Shown here: positions 8,559-16,624 of the stretch, one piece after another
Numbering within the stretch: position 1 is the stretch's first letter
Layout of the letters: the number at the start of each line of letters is the position of its first letter
DNA from: CAZPQK01 sp964588695
Lineage (GTDB): Bacteria > Krumholzibacteriota > Krumholzibacteriia > WVZY01 > JAKEHA01
Direction: 5' to 3'
Assembly (NCBI GenBank): GCA_964588695.1
Contig: CAZPQK010000009.1
Location: forward strand, 1-64,000
DNA length: 64,000 bases
Notes under the pieces: model-generated
Told to the model about the DNA's origin: nothing
Seen by the model: only the letters and a program-made list of their open reading frames with translations
Database searches by the model: none
Program-made: the position numbers and the translations under genes

Positions 8559-9107
8559 ATGAAAACCCTCATGCTATTGGTCGCGCTCTTAGCGCTGGTG
8601 GCAGGACCTGCCGGCGCCGAATTTGTCTCGGTGGAGTTGCAAGCGACCGGCCTCACTTGTTCGATGTGCAGTCTGGCTACCGAAAAGTCGATTCGTAACG
8701 TCGATTTTGTCGCCGATGTAGTGGCCAATCTGGAGACGACGACCTACGTAATCACGTTTAAGCCGAACGCGAAGGTGTCTATGGACGCACTCGCCGCAGC
8801 CGTAGAAGATGCGGGCTTTTCGGTTGGGTCGCTGGTTGGTCATTTGAAGTTAAACAAGTCAGTCGACCTCGTCCCCGACTATCACCACACCGTGGGTGAC
8901 GCTGTGTATCACTTTGTGGGGGTTGAACCCACGACGCTTTCGGGTACGGCCAAGGTGCAGTTCCTGGATAAAATGTTCGCCGCGCCCGAGACGCACTCGG
9001 CTTTCGCCAAGCAAACTACTTTCGAATGCTACCAAACCGGCAAAGTGAGCCAGCAGTGCCCGTCCGGATACGCCGCCGACACGCGGGTGTATCATGTCAC
9101 GATGTAG
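8559..9107 (+). CDS. Exported heavy-metal-associated (HMA) domain protein
   Basis: 182 aa from the ATG at 8559 (GGAAGG upstream); a start seven codons earlier is also open. A signal peptide (about residues 1-20) precedes an HMA ferredoxin-like fold: ELQATGLTCSMCSLA has the CxxC copper-binding loop, followed by the expected helix and DALAAAVEDAGF end. The C-terminal half (about 90-182) is not a known domain to me but contains two more Cys (FECY and QCPSG). A periplasmic copper chaperone or sensor is the likely role. It overlaps the next gene by 14 bp, so the two probably act together. Confidence 0.7.
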   Translation: MKTLMLLVALLALVAGPAGAEFVSVELQATGLTCSMCSLATEKSIRNVDFVADVVANLETTTYVITFKPNAKVSMDALAAAVEDAGFSVGSLVGHLKLNKSVDLVPDYHHTVGDAVYHFVGVEPTTLSGTAKVQFLDKMFAAPETHSAFAKQTTFECYQTGKVSQQCPSGYAADTRVYHVTM

Positions 9108-9921
9108 CCGCGCGTCATTTTACGCCGCGCTGTTTCTATTGTTGCCATCGCTCGCCGGAGCGCAAGAGTTGTACGTCAACACCAAGCCCGCTAGCAATAT
9201 GCCCAAGCGAGCATTGGCGTATGTACTGACTAACAAGAACGTCGAAGTCGGCGGCAAGAACTACTCCACGTGGATTCCTAATCTTGGCTACGGCGTACAT
9301 AAGAACCTGATGGTTCACGCAGCACCCGTGTTTGTGACGGGTCCCGACGGGTTTGATACGCGCGGCGCGACCGGCTTTGCTCAGTACCGTTTGTTTACTC
9401 GCGACAAAGTTAACTTCCACGATCGCGGCGCCGTGTACTTGCAACTGGGATACACAAGTGACACGCCGGCGCCCGGGCCGATCGACTTTGCGGGCGATCA
9501 CGGCGGCGTGCAGTTGGGGACCACTCTGACCAGACTGATCAGGCGCACAGCGGTTTCGGTTTCCGGGTCGTGGGGAAAAGTCGCGGATACCAGCAGTGGG
9601 GTGGATTTGGCAGAAGGCAACGTGTGGAATGGTTCTCTGGCGGTTGGGTATCTGTTCTTGCCGAGGGTCTATAAGAGCTATCAACAGACCAACGTGAATT
9701 TGTACGTGGAACTGCTTGCACAAACAACCGACGACCTCAGTGTTGACGGCAACATGTTTCAGGCGTCGGGATCGTTCATAGATGTTGCTCCAAGCCTTCA
9801 ATTTATTCTGCGGTCGACAACCCGACTGGAGTTTTCCTATCGCACCGAACTGAGCGGTGACATGGAGCGGTGGTATCGTTCACAGTTTCTGGTAAGACTC
9901 CAGCACAACGTGTTTCGCTAG
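9094..9921 (+). CDS. Outer-membrane beta-barrel protein, possibly metal-related
   Basis: 275 aa. A signal peptide (about 1-23, cleavage near AGA-Q) is followed by alternating amphipathic strands through the whole length and an aromatic-containing last strand (FLVRLQHNVF), typical of a small outer-membrane beta-barrel. The gene start lies inside the end of the HMA-domain gene, overlapping by 14 bp, so it may be involved in handling the same metal; that is an inference. It ends in a bidirectional terminator shared with topA. Confidence 0.65.
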   Translation: MSRCSRASFYAALFLLLPSLAGAQELYVNTKPASNMPKRALAYVLTNKNVEVGGKNYSTWIPNLGYGVHKNLMVHAAPVFVTGPDGFDTRGATGFAQYRLFTRDKVNFHDRGAVYLQLGYTSDTPAPGPIDFAGDHGGVQLGTTLTRLIRRTAVSVSGSWGKVADTSSGVDLAEGNVWNGSLAVGYLFLPRVYKSYQQTNVNLYVELLAQTTDDLSVDGNMFQASGSFIDVAPSLQFILRSTTRLEFSYRTELSGDMERWYRSQFLVRLQHNVFR

Positions 9922-9946
9922 CGGTAAAGAATTTTGGGGTGGGAAC

Positions 9947-9978
9947 AAAAAACCCGAAGCGTTTGCTTCGGGTTTTTT
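9947..9978. terminator. Bidirectional intrinsic terminator between the operon and topA
   Basis: Perfect inverted repeat AAAAAACCCGAAGC-GTTT-GCTTCGGGTTTTTT. GC-rich stem flanked by A6 on one side and T6 on the other, so it can stop transcripts coming from both convergent genes. Confidence 0.93.
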
Positions 9979-9982
9979 GGTT

Positions 9983-12478
9983 TCATGCGGTGTCGCTGTC
10001 GTTTTTGGCTTTTGATTTCGTCTTGGCCTTAGTCTTGGACTTGGCTTTACTTTTTGCTTTCGCCTTGGTCTTGGACTTGGCTTTACTCTTCGCCTTTGCC
10101 TTCGATTTGCTCTTGGCCTTCGTCTTACTTTTCGCTTTCGACTTGCTCTTGGCTTTGGCTTTAGCCTTGGTCGCTGCCTTCGCCTTTGCTCCGCGCCGCC
10201 GCCGTTCCGGTGCCTCTGCAATCATCTTCTGACATTCTTCAAGCGTCAAAGACTCGGGCTCACGATCCTTAGGAACGCGAACGTTTTTGTTGCCGTCGGT
10301 CATGTACGGGCCGTAAGGACCACGAAGAACTCGGATGCCCGCGTCCTCCCAATCATGAATGACCTTGTTGGCGTCGGCGATTTTCTTTTCCTTAATGACT
10401 TCGAGCGCGCGTTCCAGGGTGATCGTGTACGGGTCTTCGCCTTTGATACTGGCGAACTTGTTACCGTAGCGGACATAGGGGCCGTAGCGCCCGATGCTGG
10501 CGGAAACGGCTTCGCCCTCTTCGGTCTCGCCCAGGTCGCGCGGAAGTTGGAACAGCTTCATTGCCTCTTCCATGGTGATGGTTTCCATCCGCTGTCCGGG
10601 CTGAAGCGCGGCAAACTTGGGCTTTTCTTCGTCGTCTTTGGTGCCGATCTGAACCACCATTCCGTAACGAGCCAGGCGAACGGTCACGGGGCGGCCGGAC
10701 TTGGGGTCGGTTCCCAACACTCGCGCCTGTATCGCTTCTTCGCGACTCATGTCCTCTTTGGACTCGACCTGCTGGTTGAACGGTTTCCAAAAATCACGCA
10801 TCAACGGAACCCAATCACGTTCGCCGCGGCTTACGGCGTCGAGGTCGTCTTCAAGGCGTGCGGTAAACTCGTAGTCCACGTACTGTTCGAAGTGGCTGGT
10901 GAGGAAACCATTCACAATCCGGCCTACGTCCGTCGGAGTGAACCGACGTGATTCCAGCTCCACATACTCGCGGGCGACCAGCGTGGATATAATCGACGCA
11001 TACGTCGACGGCCGACCGATGCCATACTCTTCGAGTGATTTGATCAGGCTGGCTTCGGTGTAACGCGGCGGTGGCTTGGTGAAGTGCTGGTCGATCAGAA
11101 TATCGTTAAGCGTGATGGTTTCGCCCTCGACCAGCGGGGGAAGAATCCGTTCGTCGTCATCGTCTTTGTTGGCGGCATCGTCGATGTCTTCCAGGTAGAC
11201 CGCCATAAAACCCGGGTCGGCAATGGATGATCCGGTCGCGCGGAACGAATTTCCTTCGCCGCAAGCCAGTTCGGCGGTTACGGTGTCGATCGTCGCTTGA
11301 ATCATTTGACTGGCGACGGTGCGCTTCCAGATCATGTCGTACAGTTTATACTGTTCGGCGGTAAGCTTGCTCTTGATCTCGTCGGGTACCCGGAATGCCG
11401 ACGTCGGACGAATCGCTTCGTGAGCTTCTTGCGCGTTCTTCGACTTGGTTTTGTAGACGTGCGGGTTTTTGGGTTTTTGGTCTTTCCCGTACCGCGAGTC
11501 AATTAATTCTCGAATCTCGCCGATCGCTTCCTGAGCAATCGTCGTGGAGTCGGTACGCATGTAGGTGATCAAACCGGTGACGCCGTCGCCGACATCGACA
11601 CCTTCATACAACTGCTGCGCAATGCGCATGGTTCGTTGGGCAGAGAAGCCGAGCTTACGCGACGCTTCCTGCTGCATTGTCGAAGTGATAAACGGCGCCG
11701 TTGGGTTTCGCTTGCGCTGCTTCTTTTCCACCGACGAAACGGTCAGGCGCCCGTTGGCGGCACTTAGCAAGGTGGACTTAACGTCTTTGGCTTGAACTTC
11801 GTTGTTGACGGTGAATTGCTTTACTTTGTCGCCGGCGTATGCCGAAAGCTTTGCGGAAAAAGCAGAACCGTCTTTGTCCAGGTCGGCAATTACCGACCAG
11901 TATTCCTGCGGCTCAAATGCTTCGATTTCTTTCTCACGCTCGACGATCATGCGTAGCGCCGGGCTCTGTACTCGTCCTGCAGACAAACCTGGACGTATTT
12001 TTTTCCACAAGAGCGGCGACAGGTTAAAGCCTACCAGGTAGTCGAGCGCGCGCCGCGCCTGCTGGGCGTTAACCAGATCCATCGAAAGGTCTCGCGGGTG
12101 GTCCATCGCGTCGCCCACCGCGTTCTTGGTGATTTCGTAAAACACCACGCGGTGCACGGGCTTGCCGTTGAGTAACTTCTTTTGCCTAAGCAGTTCCTGC
12201 ACGTGCCACGAGATCGCTTCGCCTTCGCGGTCGGGGTCAGTCGCCAGATACAGCGCGTCGGCGGCCTTGATCGCTTTAACGATTTCGTCGAAGTATTTTT
12301 TGTTCTTCGGAATGGCCTGGTACTTCATCGAGAAGTCCTCGGTATCCACGGCCCCTTCCTTGGGCACCAGATCCCGAACGTGGCCGTACGACGCGACCAC
12401 CTGGAAATCTTTCCCCAGGTACTTATTAATGGTGCGCGCCTTGGCGGGCGACTCAACAATAACGAGCTTTTTTCCCAT
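9983..12478 (-). CDS. topA: DNA topoisomerase I with Lys/Ala-rich C-terminal tail
   Basis: 831 aa. Type IA topoisomerase: relaxes negative supercoils by single-strand passage. The TOPRIM domain starts at residue 1 (KKLVIVESPAKARTI; DPDREGE near 82), the catalytic Tyr is in YMRTDS, and the EASLIKSLEEYGIGRPSTYA motif follows. After the core come topoisomerase C-terminal repeat modules (GRYGPYVRYG and RGPYGPYMTDG) rather than Cys4 zinc ribbons. The last about 69 residues are almost entirely Lys, Ala, Ser and Thr. Such basic tails bind DNA and replace the zinc ribbons in several phyla. A hairpin at 12504-12525 lies just upstream of the start. Confidence 0.97.
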   Translation of the reverse strand: MGKKLVIVESPAKARTINKYLGKDFQVVASYGHVRDLVPKEGAVDTEDFSMKYQAIPKNKKYFDEIVKAIKAADALYLATDPDREGEAISWHVQELLRQKKLLNGKPVHRVVFYEITKNAVGDAMDHPRDLSMDLVNAQQARRALDYLVGFNLSPLLWKKIRPGLSAGRVQSPALRMIVEREKEIEAFEPQEYWSVIADLDKDGSAFSAKLSAYAGDKVKQFTVNNEVQAKDVKSTLLSAANGRLTVSSVEKKQRKRNPTAPFITSTMQQEASRKLGFSAQRTMRIAQQLYEGVDVGDGVTGLITYMRTDSTTIAQEAIGEIRELIDSRYGKDQKPKNPHVYKTKSKNAQEAHEAIRPTSAFRVPDEIKSKLTAEQYKLYDMIWKRTVASQMIQATIDTVTAELACGEGNSFRATGSSIADPGFMAVYLEDIDDAANKDDDDERILPPLVEGETITLNDILIDQHFTKPPPRYTEASLIKSLEEYGIGRPSTYASIISTLVAREYVELESRRFTPTDVGRIVNGFLTSHFEQYVDYEFTARLEDDLDAVSRGERDWVPLMRDFWKPFNQQVESKEDMSREEAIQARVLGTDPKSGRPVTVRLARYGMVVQIGTKDDEEKPKFAALQPGQRMETITMEEAMKLFQLPRDLGETEEGEAVSASIGRYGPYVRYGNKFASIKGEDPYTITLERALEVIKEKKIADANKVIHDWEDAGIRVLRGPYGPYMTDGNKNVRVPKDREPESLTLEECQKMIAEAPERRRRGAKAKAATKAKAKAKSKSKAKSKTKAKSKSKAKAKSKAKSKTKAKAKSKAKSKTKAKTKSKAKNDSDTA
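9986..10192 (-). repeat. Low-complexity K/A/S/T tail region of topA
   Basis: About 69 codons of alternating Lys with Ala, Ser or Thr (KAKSKAKSKTKA units), ending NDSDTA. At DNA level these are near-repeats of short units such as AAAGCCAAG, prone to slippage. Confidence 0.9.
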
Positions 12479-12503
12479 AACTGTCGATTTGGGCTAAATG
12501 TAA

Positions 12504-12525
12504 CGACCACCCGGGAAGGTGGTCG
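12504..12525 (-). other. Hairpin upstream of topA
   Basis: Perfect 8-bp stem CGACCACC/GGTGGTCG with a 6-nt loop, about 25 bp before the topA ATG. No T-run follows, so it is not a terminator; it may be an operator or leader structure. Confidence 0.5.
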
Positions 12526-12637
12526 CTGAGCAACGTTCGCGAAGGTCCGGATAATAATGTAGTCGTATGGGCCAAACAAGCAAGAAACTCACCAGGGATT
12601 GGGGGCGGTGCGGCCCCCTTGTCCCCTGCGAAGTGAC

Positions 12638-12664
12638 GTAACAATATATGTGGCAACGTGTTAC
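12638..12664. promoter_or_regulatory. Spaced inverted repeat GTAACA-N15-TGTTAC, possible operator
   Basis: Perfect 6-bp arms 15 bp apart, 27 bp in total. The same arms with the same spacing occur at 40180-40206. It lies about 30 bp upstream of the -35 of the aminopeptidase promoter. A shared transcription factor site is inferred; the factor is unknown. Confidence 0.4.
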
Positions 12665-12695
12665 GAGGCATCCCGGCGTACCTCAAGCGCCTCTT

Positions 12696-12734
12696 TTGAC
12701 CGCACGCAGGCGATCCCGTATACTGCGGGATCGC
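12696..12734 (+). promoter_or_regulatory. Sigma70-like promoter with palindrome over the -10 box
   Basis: TTGACC (12696-12701), 17-bp spacer, TATACT (12719-12724): five of six matches in each box. A perfect 9-bp inverted repeat GCGATCCCG/CGGGATCGC (12710-12718 and 12726-12734) is centred on the -10, as expected of a repressor site. It drives the M1 aminopeptidase gene with a leader of about 134 nt. Confidence 0.65.
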
Positions 12735-12864
12735 AAGCACTTGGCGGGTTTCGGGACTCCCAGCCCGACCCGGACGAGCACCGGGAGTGAGTCGGTAAGC
12801 CGCGGGCAGTTTTTTGCCGACGCGGGATCCACCCCAAAGCTCGGGTAATCGCAGGAAGGAATTT

Positions 12865-14712
12865 ATGAAGTCCATTGTTGTTTGGCTGGCAGGCGTCGTG
12901 ATGCTGGCGGGTTGTTCTGCCGACCCCCAAACCGCCGATCCGGTCAGGGTTGCCAACCACTCGTTCGGTAACGTCGGCGACGTGGCCATGACTCATCTCA
13001 ACCTGGACCTGCGTTTGGATTTTGACCGCGAGCGAATCATCGGTCGCGCGGGCATAGATGTAGATAACAAGACCGGGGCCGATCGGCTGGTGCTGGATAT
13101 CATGTCCATGCGAATCGATCGCGTGACGCTTGGCGACGACAACGAAACTCCAACCAGATTTGCCATCGGAGATTCGGTCGCGTACCTGGGGCGGCCGCTG
13201 ATTATCGACATCACACCGCAAACTCAGCGGGTTAACGTCTACTACGAAACACTCCCCGGTGCGGCGGGCCTCTTTTGGCTGGACCGCGAGCAGACCCGAG
13301 ACAAAGTCGCGCCGTTCATGTTCACTCAATCCCAGGCGATATTGGCGCGCAGTTGGGTGCCGTGCCAGGACAACCCCGAGTTGCGCGTAACCTACGAAGC
13401 CACCGTAACCGTGCCGCCAGGGATGCTGGCGTTGATGAGTGCCGAGAATCCGCAGGAGCCCAACGAGTCCGGCGTGTACCAGTTCACGATGCCGCAGTCG
13501 ATTCCTACCTACCTGCTCGCACTGTCCGCGGGAAACATTGGCTTTCGCGCGATTGGCCCGCACACTGGCGTCTACAGCGAACCGTCTCTGGTTGACGCTG
13601 CGCAGGACGAATTCATCGACACCGAAGCGATGTTGGTGAAAGCCTCAGAGTTGTACGGCGAGTATAAATGGGGACGGTTCGATATCCTGGTACTGCCACC
13701 CAGCTTTCCTTACGGCGGGATGGAGAATCCGCGTGTGACATTCGTCACGCCAATTCTGGTCGCGGGGGATAGGTCGCTGGTGGCGACCATAGCGCACGAG
13801 TTAGCGCATTCGTGGTCGGGTAACCTGGTGACAGCGTCCACGTGGGACGACTTCTGGCTCAACGAAGGATTTACTACCTACTTCGAGCGTCGGATCATGG
13901 AGCTGATTTACGGCACTGAGATTATGGAAATGCAGGCTGTTCTTGGGTTTCAGGATTTGGAAGCCGACGTGGAGGACCTGGAGCCGGAAGAAACCAAACT
14001 AAAGCTGGACTCGGAAGGAACCGACCCGGACGCGGGCCTTGGTCTGATTGCTTACGAGAAAGGTTACCTGTTGCTGCGACTTATCGAAGAGACGGTCGGG
14101 CGCGACAACTTTGACAGCTTTCTGCGCACGTATTTTAATCGTCACGAGTTTACCACCATGGATACCGAGCGTTTCCTGGCGTATCTGCGGACGAACCTGT
14201 TAGACCAGCACCCCGGTGCGGCAGAAAAAATAGACGTCGACCAGTGGGTGTATCAGCCAGGCATTCCTAGCAATCACCCTACCTTTGCCACCGACAAGTT
14301 TGAGGTGGTTGACGCCGCTGTCGCCAACTGGGGCGACGGTGCCGGCGCGGGGGAGCTGAACACCACCGGCTGGCGGAACGAACAGTGGCAGCATTTTATC
14401 GAACATTTGCCGAAAGGCCTTACCGAATCGCAAATGCGCGATCTGGACAACACATTCGGCTTTGCTAAAATGAACGGGGAGATTCAGCGGTCCTGGTTTG
14501 TTTGTGCGGTTGAAAACAACTACCAGCCCGCGTACCCGGCGATCGAAGCTTACCTGGTTGAAGTTGGTCGTCGTTGGTTAATCACTCCGATCTACCGGGC
14601 TTTGGCGGCAACCCCAGAAGGTAAAGCATTTGCTCGGCAGGTCTACGAGAAGGCTCGTCCGGGATACCACGTGGTGACGCAAAACACCATCGATGGTGTG
14701 TTGGACTGGTAA
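12865..14712 (+). CDS. M1-family (leukotriene A4 hydrolase-like) aminopeptidase lipoprotein
   Basis: 615 aa from the ATG at 12865 with AGGAAGGA upstream. The N-terminal signal ends in the lipobox LAGC, so it is probably a membrane-anchored lipoprotein. The beta-saddle domain (about 40-225) is followed by the catalytic domain with the exopeptidase motif GGMEN (284-288) and HELAH (H311, E312, H315) plus the third zinc ligand in WLNEGFTTYFE (E334). The C-terminal helical domain (about 440-615) is of the LTA4-hydrolase type. It removes N-terminal amino acids from peptides. Length agrees with bacterial LTA4H-like enzymes (about 610). Own promoter at 12696. Confidence 0.93.
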   Translation: MKSIVVWLAGVVMLAGCSADPQTADPVRVANHSFGNVGDVAMTHLNLDLRLDFDRERIIGRAGIDVDNKTGADRLVLDIMSMRIDRVTLGDDNETPTRFAIGDSVAYLGRPLIIDITPQTQRVNVYYETLPGAAGLFWLDREQTRDKVAPFMFTQSQAILARSWVPCQDNPELRVTYEATVTVPPGMLALMSAENPQEPNESGVYQFTMPQSIPTYLLALSAGNIGFRAIGPHTGVYSEPSLVDAAQDEFIDTEAMLVKASELYGEYKWGRFDILVLPPSFPYGGMENPRVTFVTPILVAGDRSLVATIAHELAHSWSGNLVTASTWDDFWLNEGFTTYFERRIMELIYGTEIMEMQAVLGFQDLEADVEDLEPEETKLKLDSEGTDPDAGLGLIAYEKGYLLLRLIEETVGRDNFDSFLRTYFNRHEFTTMDTERFLAYLRTNLLDQHPGAAEKIDVDQWVYQPGIPSNHPTFATDKFEVVDAAVANWGDGAGAGELNTTGWRNEQWQHFIEHLPKGLTESQMRDLDNTFGFAKMNGEIQRSWFVCAVENNYQPAYPAIEAYLVEVGRRWLITPIYRALAATPEGKAFARQVYEKARPGYHVVTQNTIDGVLDW

Positions 14713-14772
14713 GGCTAAAGTGCTCGCGGCGATGGTGGACGCCGGACAATTCCGCCTAGCGAGGAGACCAGA

Positions 14773-15288
14773 ATGGATGTCTTGTGGGCGGCTGAACGGC
14801 TAACCCAAAACGTTCAGGCTATCGAAGCGTTGTTTGTCGGAGTCAGCTCGGAACAAGCCCGGTGGCGGCCGGCCCCGGAAAAGTGGTCGGTCTTAGAGAT
14901 TGCGTGTCACTTGCGTGACGAAGAGCGCGAAGACTTTCCCCTGCGCATCGAATATATTTTGCAACGGCCCGACCAACCACTGCCGATGTTCGATCCGGTC
15001 GCATGGGTTGTTGACCGCCGTTACAACGAACAGGACCTCGAGATCGTTCTCGCGGAGTTTCGCGCCGAACGGTTGCGCCGGGCAAAATGGCTGCGCGGCT
15101 TGGAAGGTTCAGACTGGGACGCGTACAGCGTTCGCCCGAACGGTAGTCATCTTTCGGCGGGAGACCTATTGTGTTCATGGCTCGCGCACGATCAGCTGCA
15201 CATTCGGCAAATCGCCAGAACCCATCACGCTTACAACGAAGAAAAGTGCAAACCATATTCATCGGGATACGCCGGGCCGCTGGTTTAG
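14773..15288 (+). CDS. DinB-like four-helix metalloprotein
   Basis: 171 aa. Pattern of the DinB/DUF664 fold: an N-terminal helix, WRPAPEKWSVLEIACHLRDEE with the first His near residue 46, and a C-terminal HDQLHIRQI pair giving the His triad that binds a divalent metal. Members include thiol-dependent transferases; the substrate of this one is unknown. GAGGAG before the ATG. The end overlaps the start chosen for the DUF547 gene by about 43 bp. Confidence 0.8.
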   Translation: MDVLWAAERLTQNVQAIEALFVGVSSEQARWRPAPEKWSVLEIACHLRDEEREDFPLRIEYILQRPDQPLPMFDPVAWVVDRRYNEQDLEIVLAEFRAERLRRAKWLRGLEGSDWDAYSVRPNGSHLSAGDLLCSWLAHDQLHIRQIARTHHAYNEEKCKPYSSGYAGPLV

Positions 15289-16079
15289 CGGTGATTCTTG
15301 CCGGGTTAGCCCCGTGCCTGGTGTCGGACGCACGCGGCGGTAACGGGACGTGTACGCCCGACTATACGCCGTTGTTAGAGATTCCCAAACTGGTGGATGA
15401 GCAGGGCCTGGTGAACTACCTTCCGCTGGTGCACAATCCCGAACTCGATTTTGATTGTTTTCGGCCGGGTTTGGTCAACCTTGCGTCCCAAGCGAGTATT
15501 GAACGCACTGGCGTTGCCGACCTCGCCCGCTGGATTAACCTCTACAATCTGTTCACTCTGCAACTGGTTGGCGACAACTTTCCGATCAACTCCATTACCG
15601 ACCTTCACACCGGCGGCCGTATTATTGGTTTCCTTATCAAGAAAACGGCGTGGGATAAGAAATTCATCCCCATTGAAGGAAAACAACGGTCGCTGAATTT
15701 TATCGAGCACGAAATCCTGCGAAAGAAGTTTGACGACCCCCGAATTCATTTCGCGATTGTTTGCGCCGCGGTTTCGTGTCCTCCGTTGCGAAACGAACCC
15801 TATGTAGCCGAACGCCTGGATGAACAGCTCAACGAACAGGGCCGTATTTTTCTTGCTGACGAAACCAAAAACCACTTCGACCTGACCACTCGAACCGCGT
15901 ATCTGTCGCCCATCTTCAAATGGTTCGCCGACGACTTTGGCGACAACAACGCCGAACGCTTGCGCTATCTCTCCCAGTTTGCGCCCGAACACGTAGCCGG
16001 TGACTTGCATAACCGGGCGGACGAGTGGTCGGTTAAGCACACCGACTATGACTGGTCACTGAACCGGCAACCGCGCTAA
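15246..16079 (+). CDS. Exported DUF547 protein
   Basis: 277 aa from the GTG at 15246, which gives a convincing signal peptide (IRRAAGLAVILAGLAPCLV); a longer reading to 15171 would add an unlikely Arg-rich extension inside the DinB gene. The DUF547 domain is clear: WINLYNLFTLQLV, KKTAWDKKFI, NFIEHEILRKKFDDPRIHFAIVCAA broken here by CPPLRNEPY, the conserved Cys in AAVSCPPL. The domain is related to papain-like/transglutaminase folds by Cys-His arrangement, but activity is unproven. The start overlaps the preceding gene by 43 bp and has only a weak ribosome site. Confidence 0.8.
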   Translation: MQTIFIGIRRAAGLAVILAGLAPCLVSDARGGNGTCTPDYTPLLEIPKLVDEQGLVNYLPLVHNPELDFDCFRPGLVNLASQASIERTGVADLARWINLYNLFTLQLVGDNFPINSITDLHTGGRIIGFLIKKTAWDKKFIPIEGKQRSLNFIEHEILRKKFDDPRIHFAIVCAAVSCPPLRNEPYVAERLDEQLNEQGRIFLADETKNHFDLTTRTAYLSPIFKWFADDFGDNNAERLRYLSQFAPEHVAGDLHNRADEWSVKHTDYDWSLNRQPR

Positions 16080-16090
16080 CCGTTGTAGCT

Positions 16091-16119
16091 TTGACTCTGC
16101 AGTCGGAGCGCTGTACAGT
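16091..16119 (+). promoter_or_regulatory. Sigma70-like promoter of a leaderless gene
   Basis: TTGACT (16091-16096), 17-bp spacer, TACAGT (16114-16119). The next ATG is at 16126, only 6 nt after the -10, where transcription would be expected to begin, and no Shine-Dalgarno is present. Confidence 0.6.
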
Positions 16120-16125
16120 CACCGC

Positions 16126-16497
16126 ATGCAACCTCCCAAACTTACAATCGTTTACGGTCTGGTTCTTGTCGCCATTGGCCTGGTCGGCTATAGGGCGAGC
16201 GGCGGTGTTAGCGTGACTGCGCTGATTCCGACGTACTTTGGTGTCACCTGTGTGTTGCTGGGGTGGTTCGCGCATCGCGAGCCTTTGCGCAAGCCCATGA
16301 TGCACCTGGTCGCCTTCGTTACACTGCTGGCAGTCGTGGGCAGCGCCCGCGGGATCCCGGGGTTGATCGCATGGCTCGGTGGCGGCGACGTCGAGAGACC
16401 GGCAGCGGCGATTGCGCAAAGTGCGATGGCACTGGTCTCGTTGGTTTTCTTTTCCATCCTGTTTCGTTCGTTTCTAAGCGCTCGCCGGTCCCGCTAG
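16126..16497 (+). CDS. Small integral membrane protein, about four TM segments
   Basis: 123 aa with hydrophobic helices at about 8-23, 30-47, 58-75 and 95-115. Basic residues at the C-terminus (SARRSR) favour a cytoplasmic tail. I recognise no family. The start has no Shine-Dalgarno and sits where the TTGACT/TACAGT promoter would start transcription, so the mRNA is probably leaderless. The function is unknown. Confidence 0.7.
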   Translation: MQPPKLTIVYGLVLVAIGLVGYRASGGVSVTALIPTYFGVTCVLLGWFAHREPLRKPMMHLVAFVTLLAVVGSARGIPGLIAWLGGGDVERPAAAIAQSAMALVSLVFFSILFRSFLSARRSR

Positions 16498-16624
16498 CGC
16501 CCTCACTCCGGTGAAACCTTATCGCAGGCACGCGCGTCCAAACTTAGTGAGAGCTTGGTTGCAACCTTTTGCCGGGTCGACTCGTTGATTAATTACACCC
16601 GGCCATTGCGGCTAAAGGAGAATC

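Larger units (their letters stand above)
12479..12864. other. Divergent intergenic region between topA and the M1 aminopeptidase gene
   Basis: 386 bp without a supported gene. It holds a hairpin (12504-12525), a spaced inverted repeat (12638-12664), and a strong rightward promoter overlapped by a perfect palindrome (12696-12734), described separately. The rest is a GC-rich leader of about 130 nt for the aminopeptidase mRNA in which I recognise no known RNA family. Confidence 0.7.

Noticed and set aside
9870..10232. Plus-strand frame rich in Leu/Phe/Ala opposite the topA tail
   Set aside because: It is the complement of the Lys/Ala/Ser low-complexity codons and runs through the terminator.
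12453..12989. Minus-strand frame covering the topA/aminopeptidase intergenic region
   Set aside because: It overlaps the beginnings of both flanking genes, has no ribosome site or domain, and would cross a strong opposing promoter.
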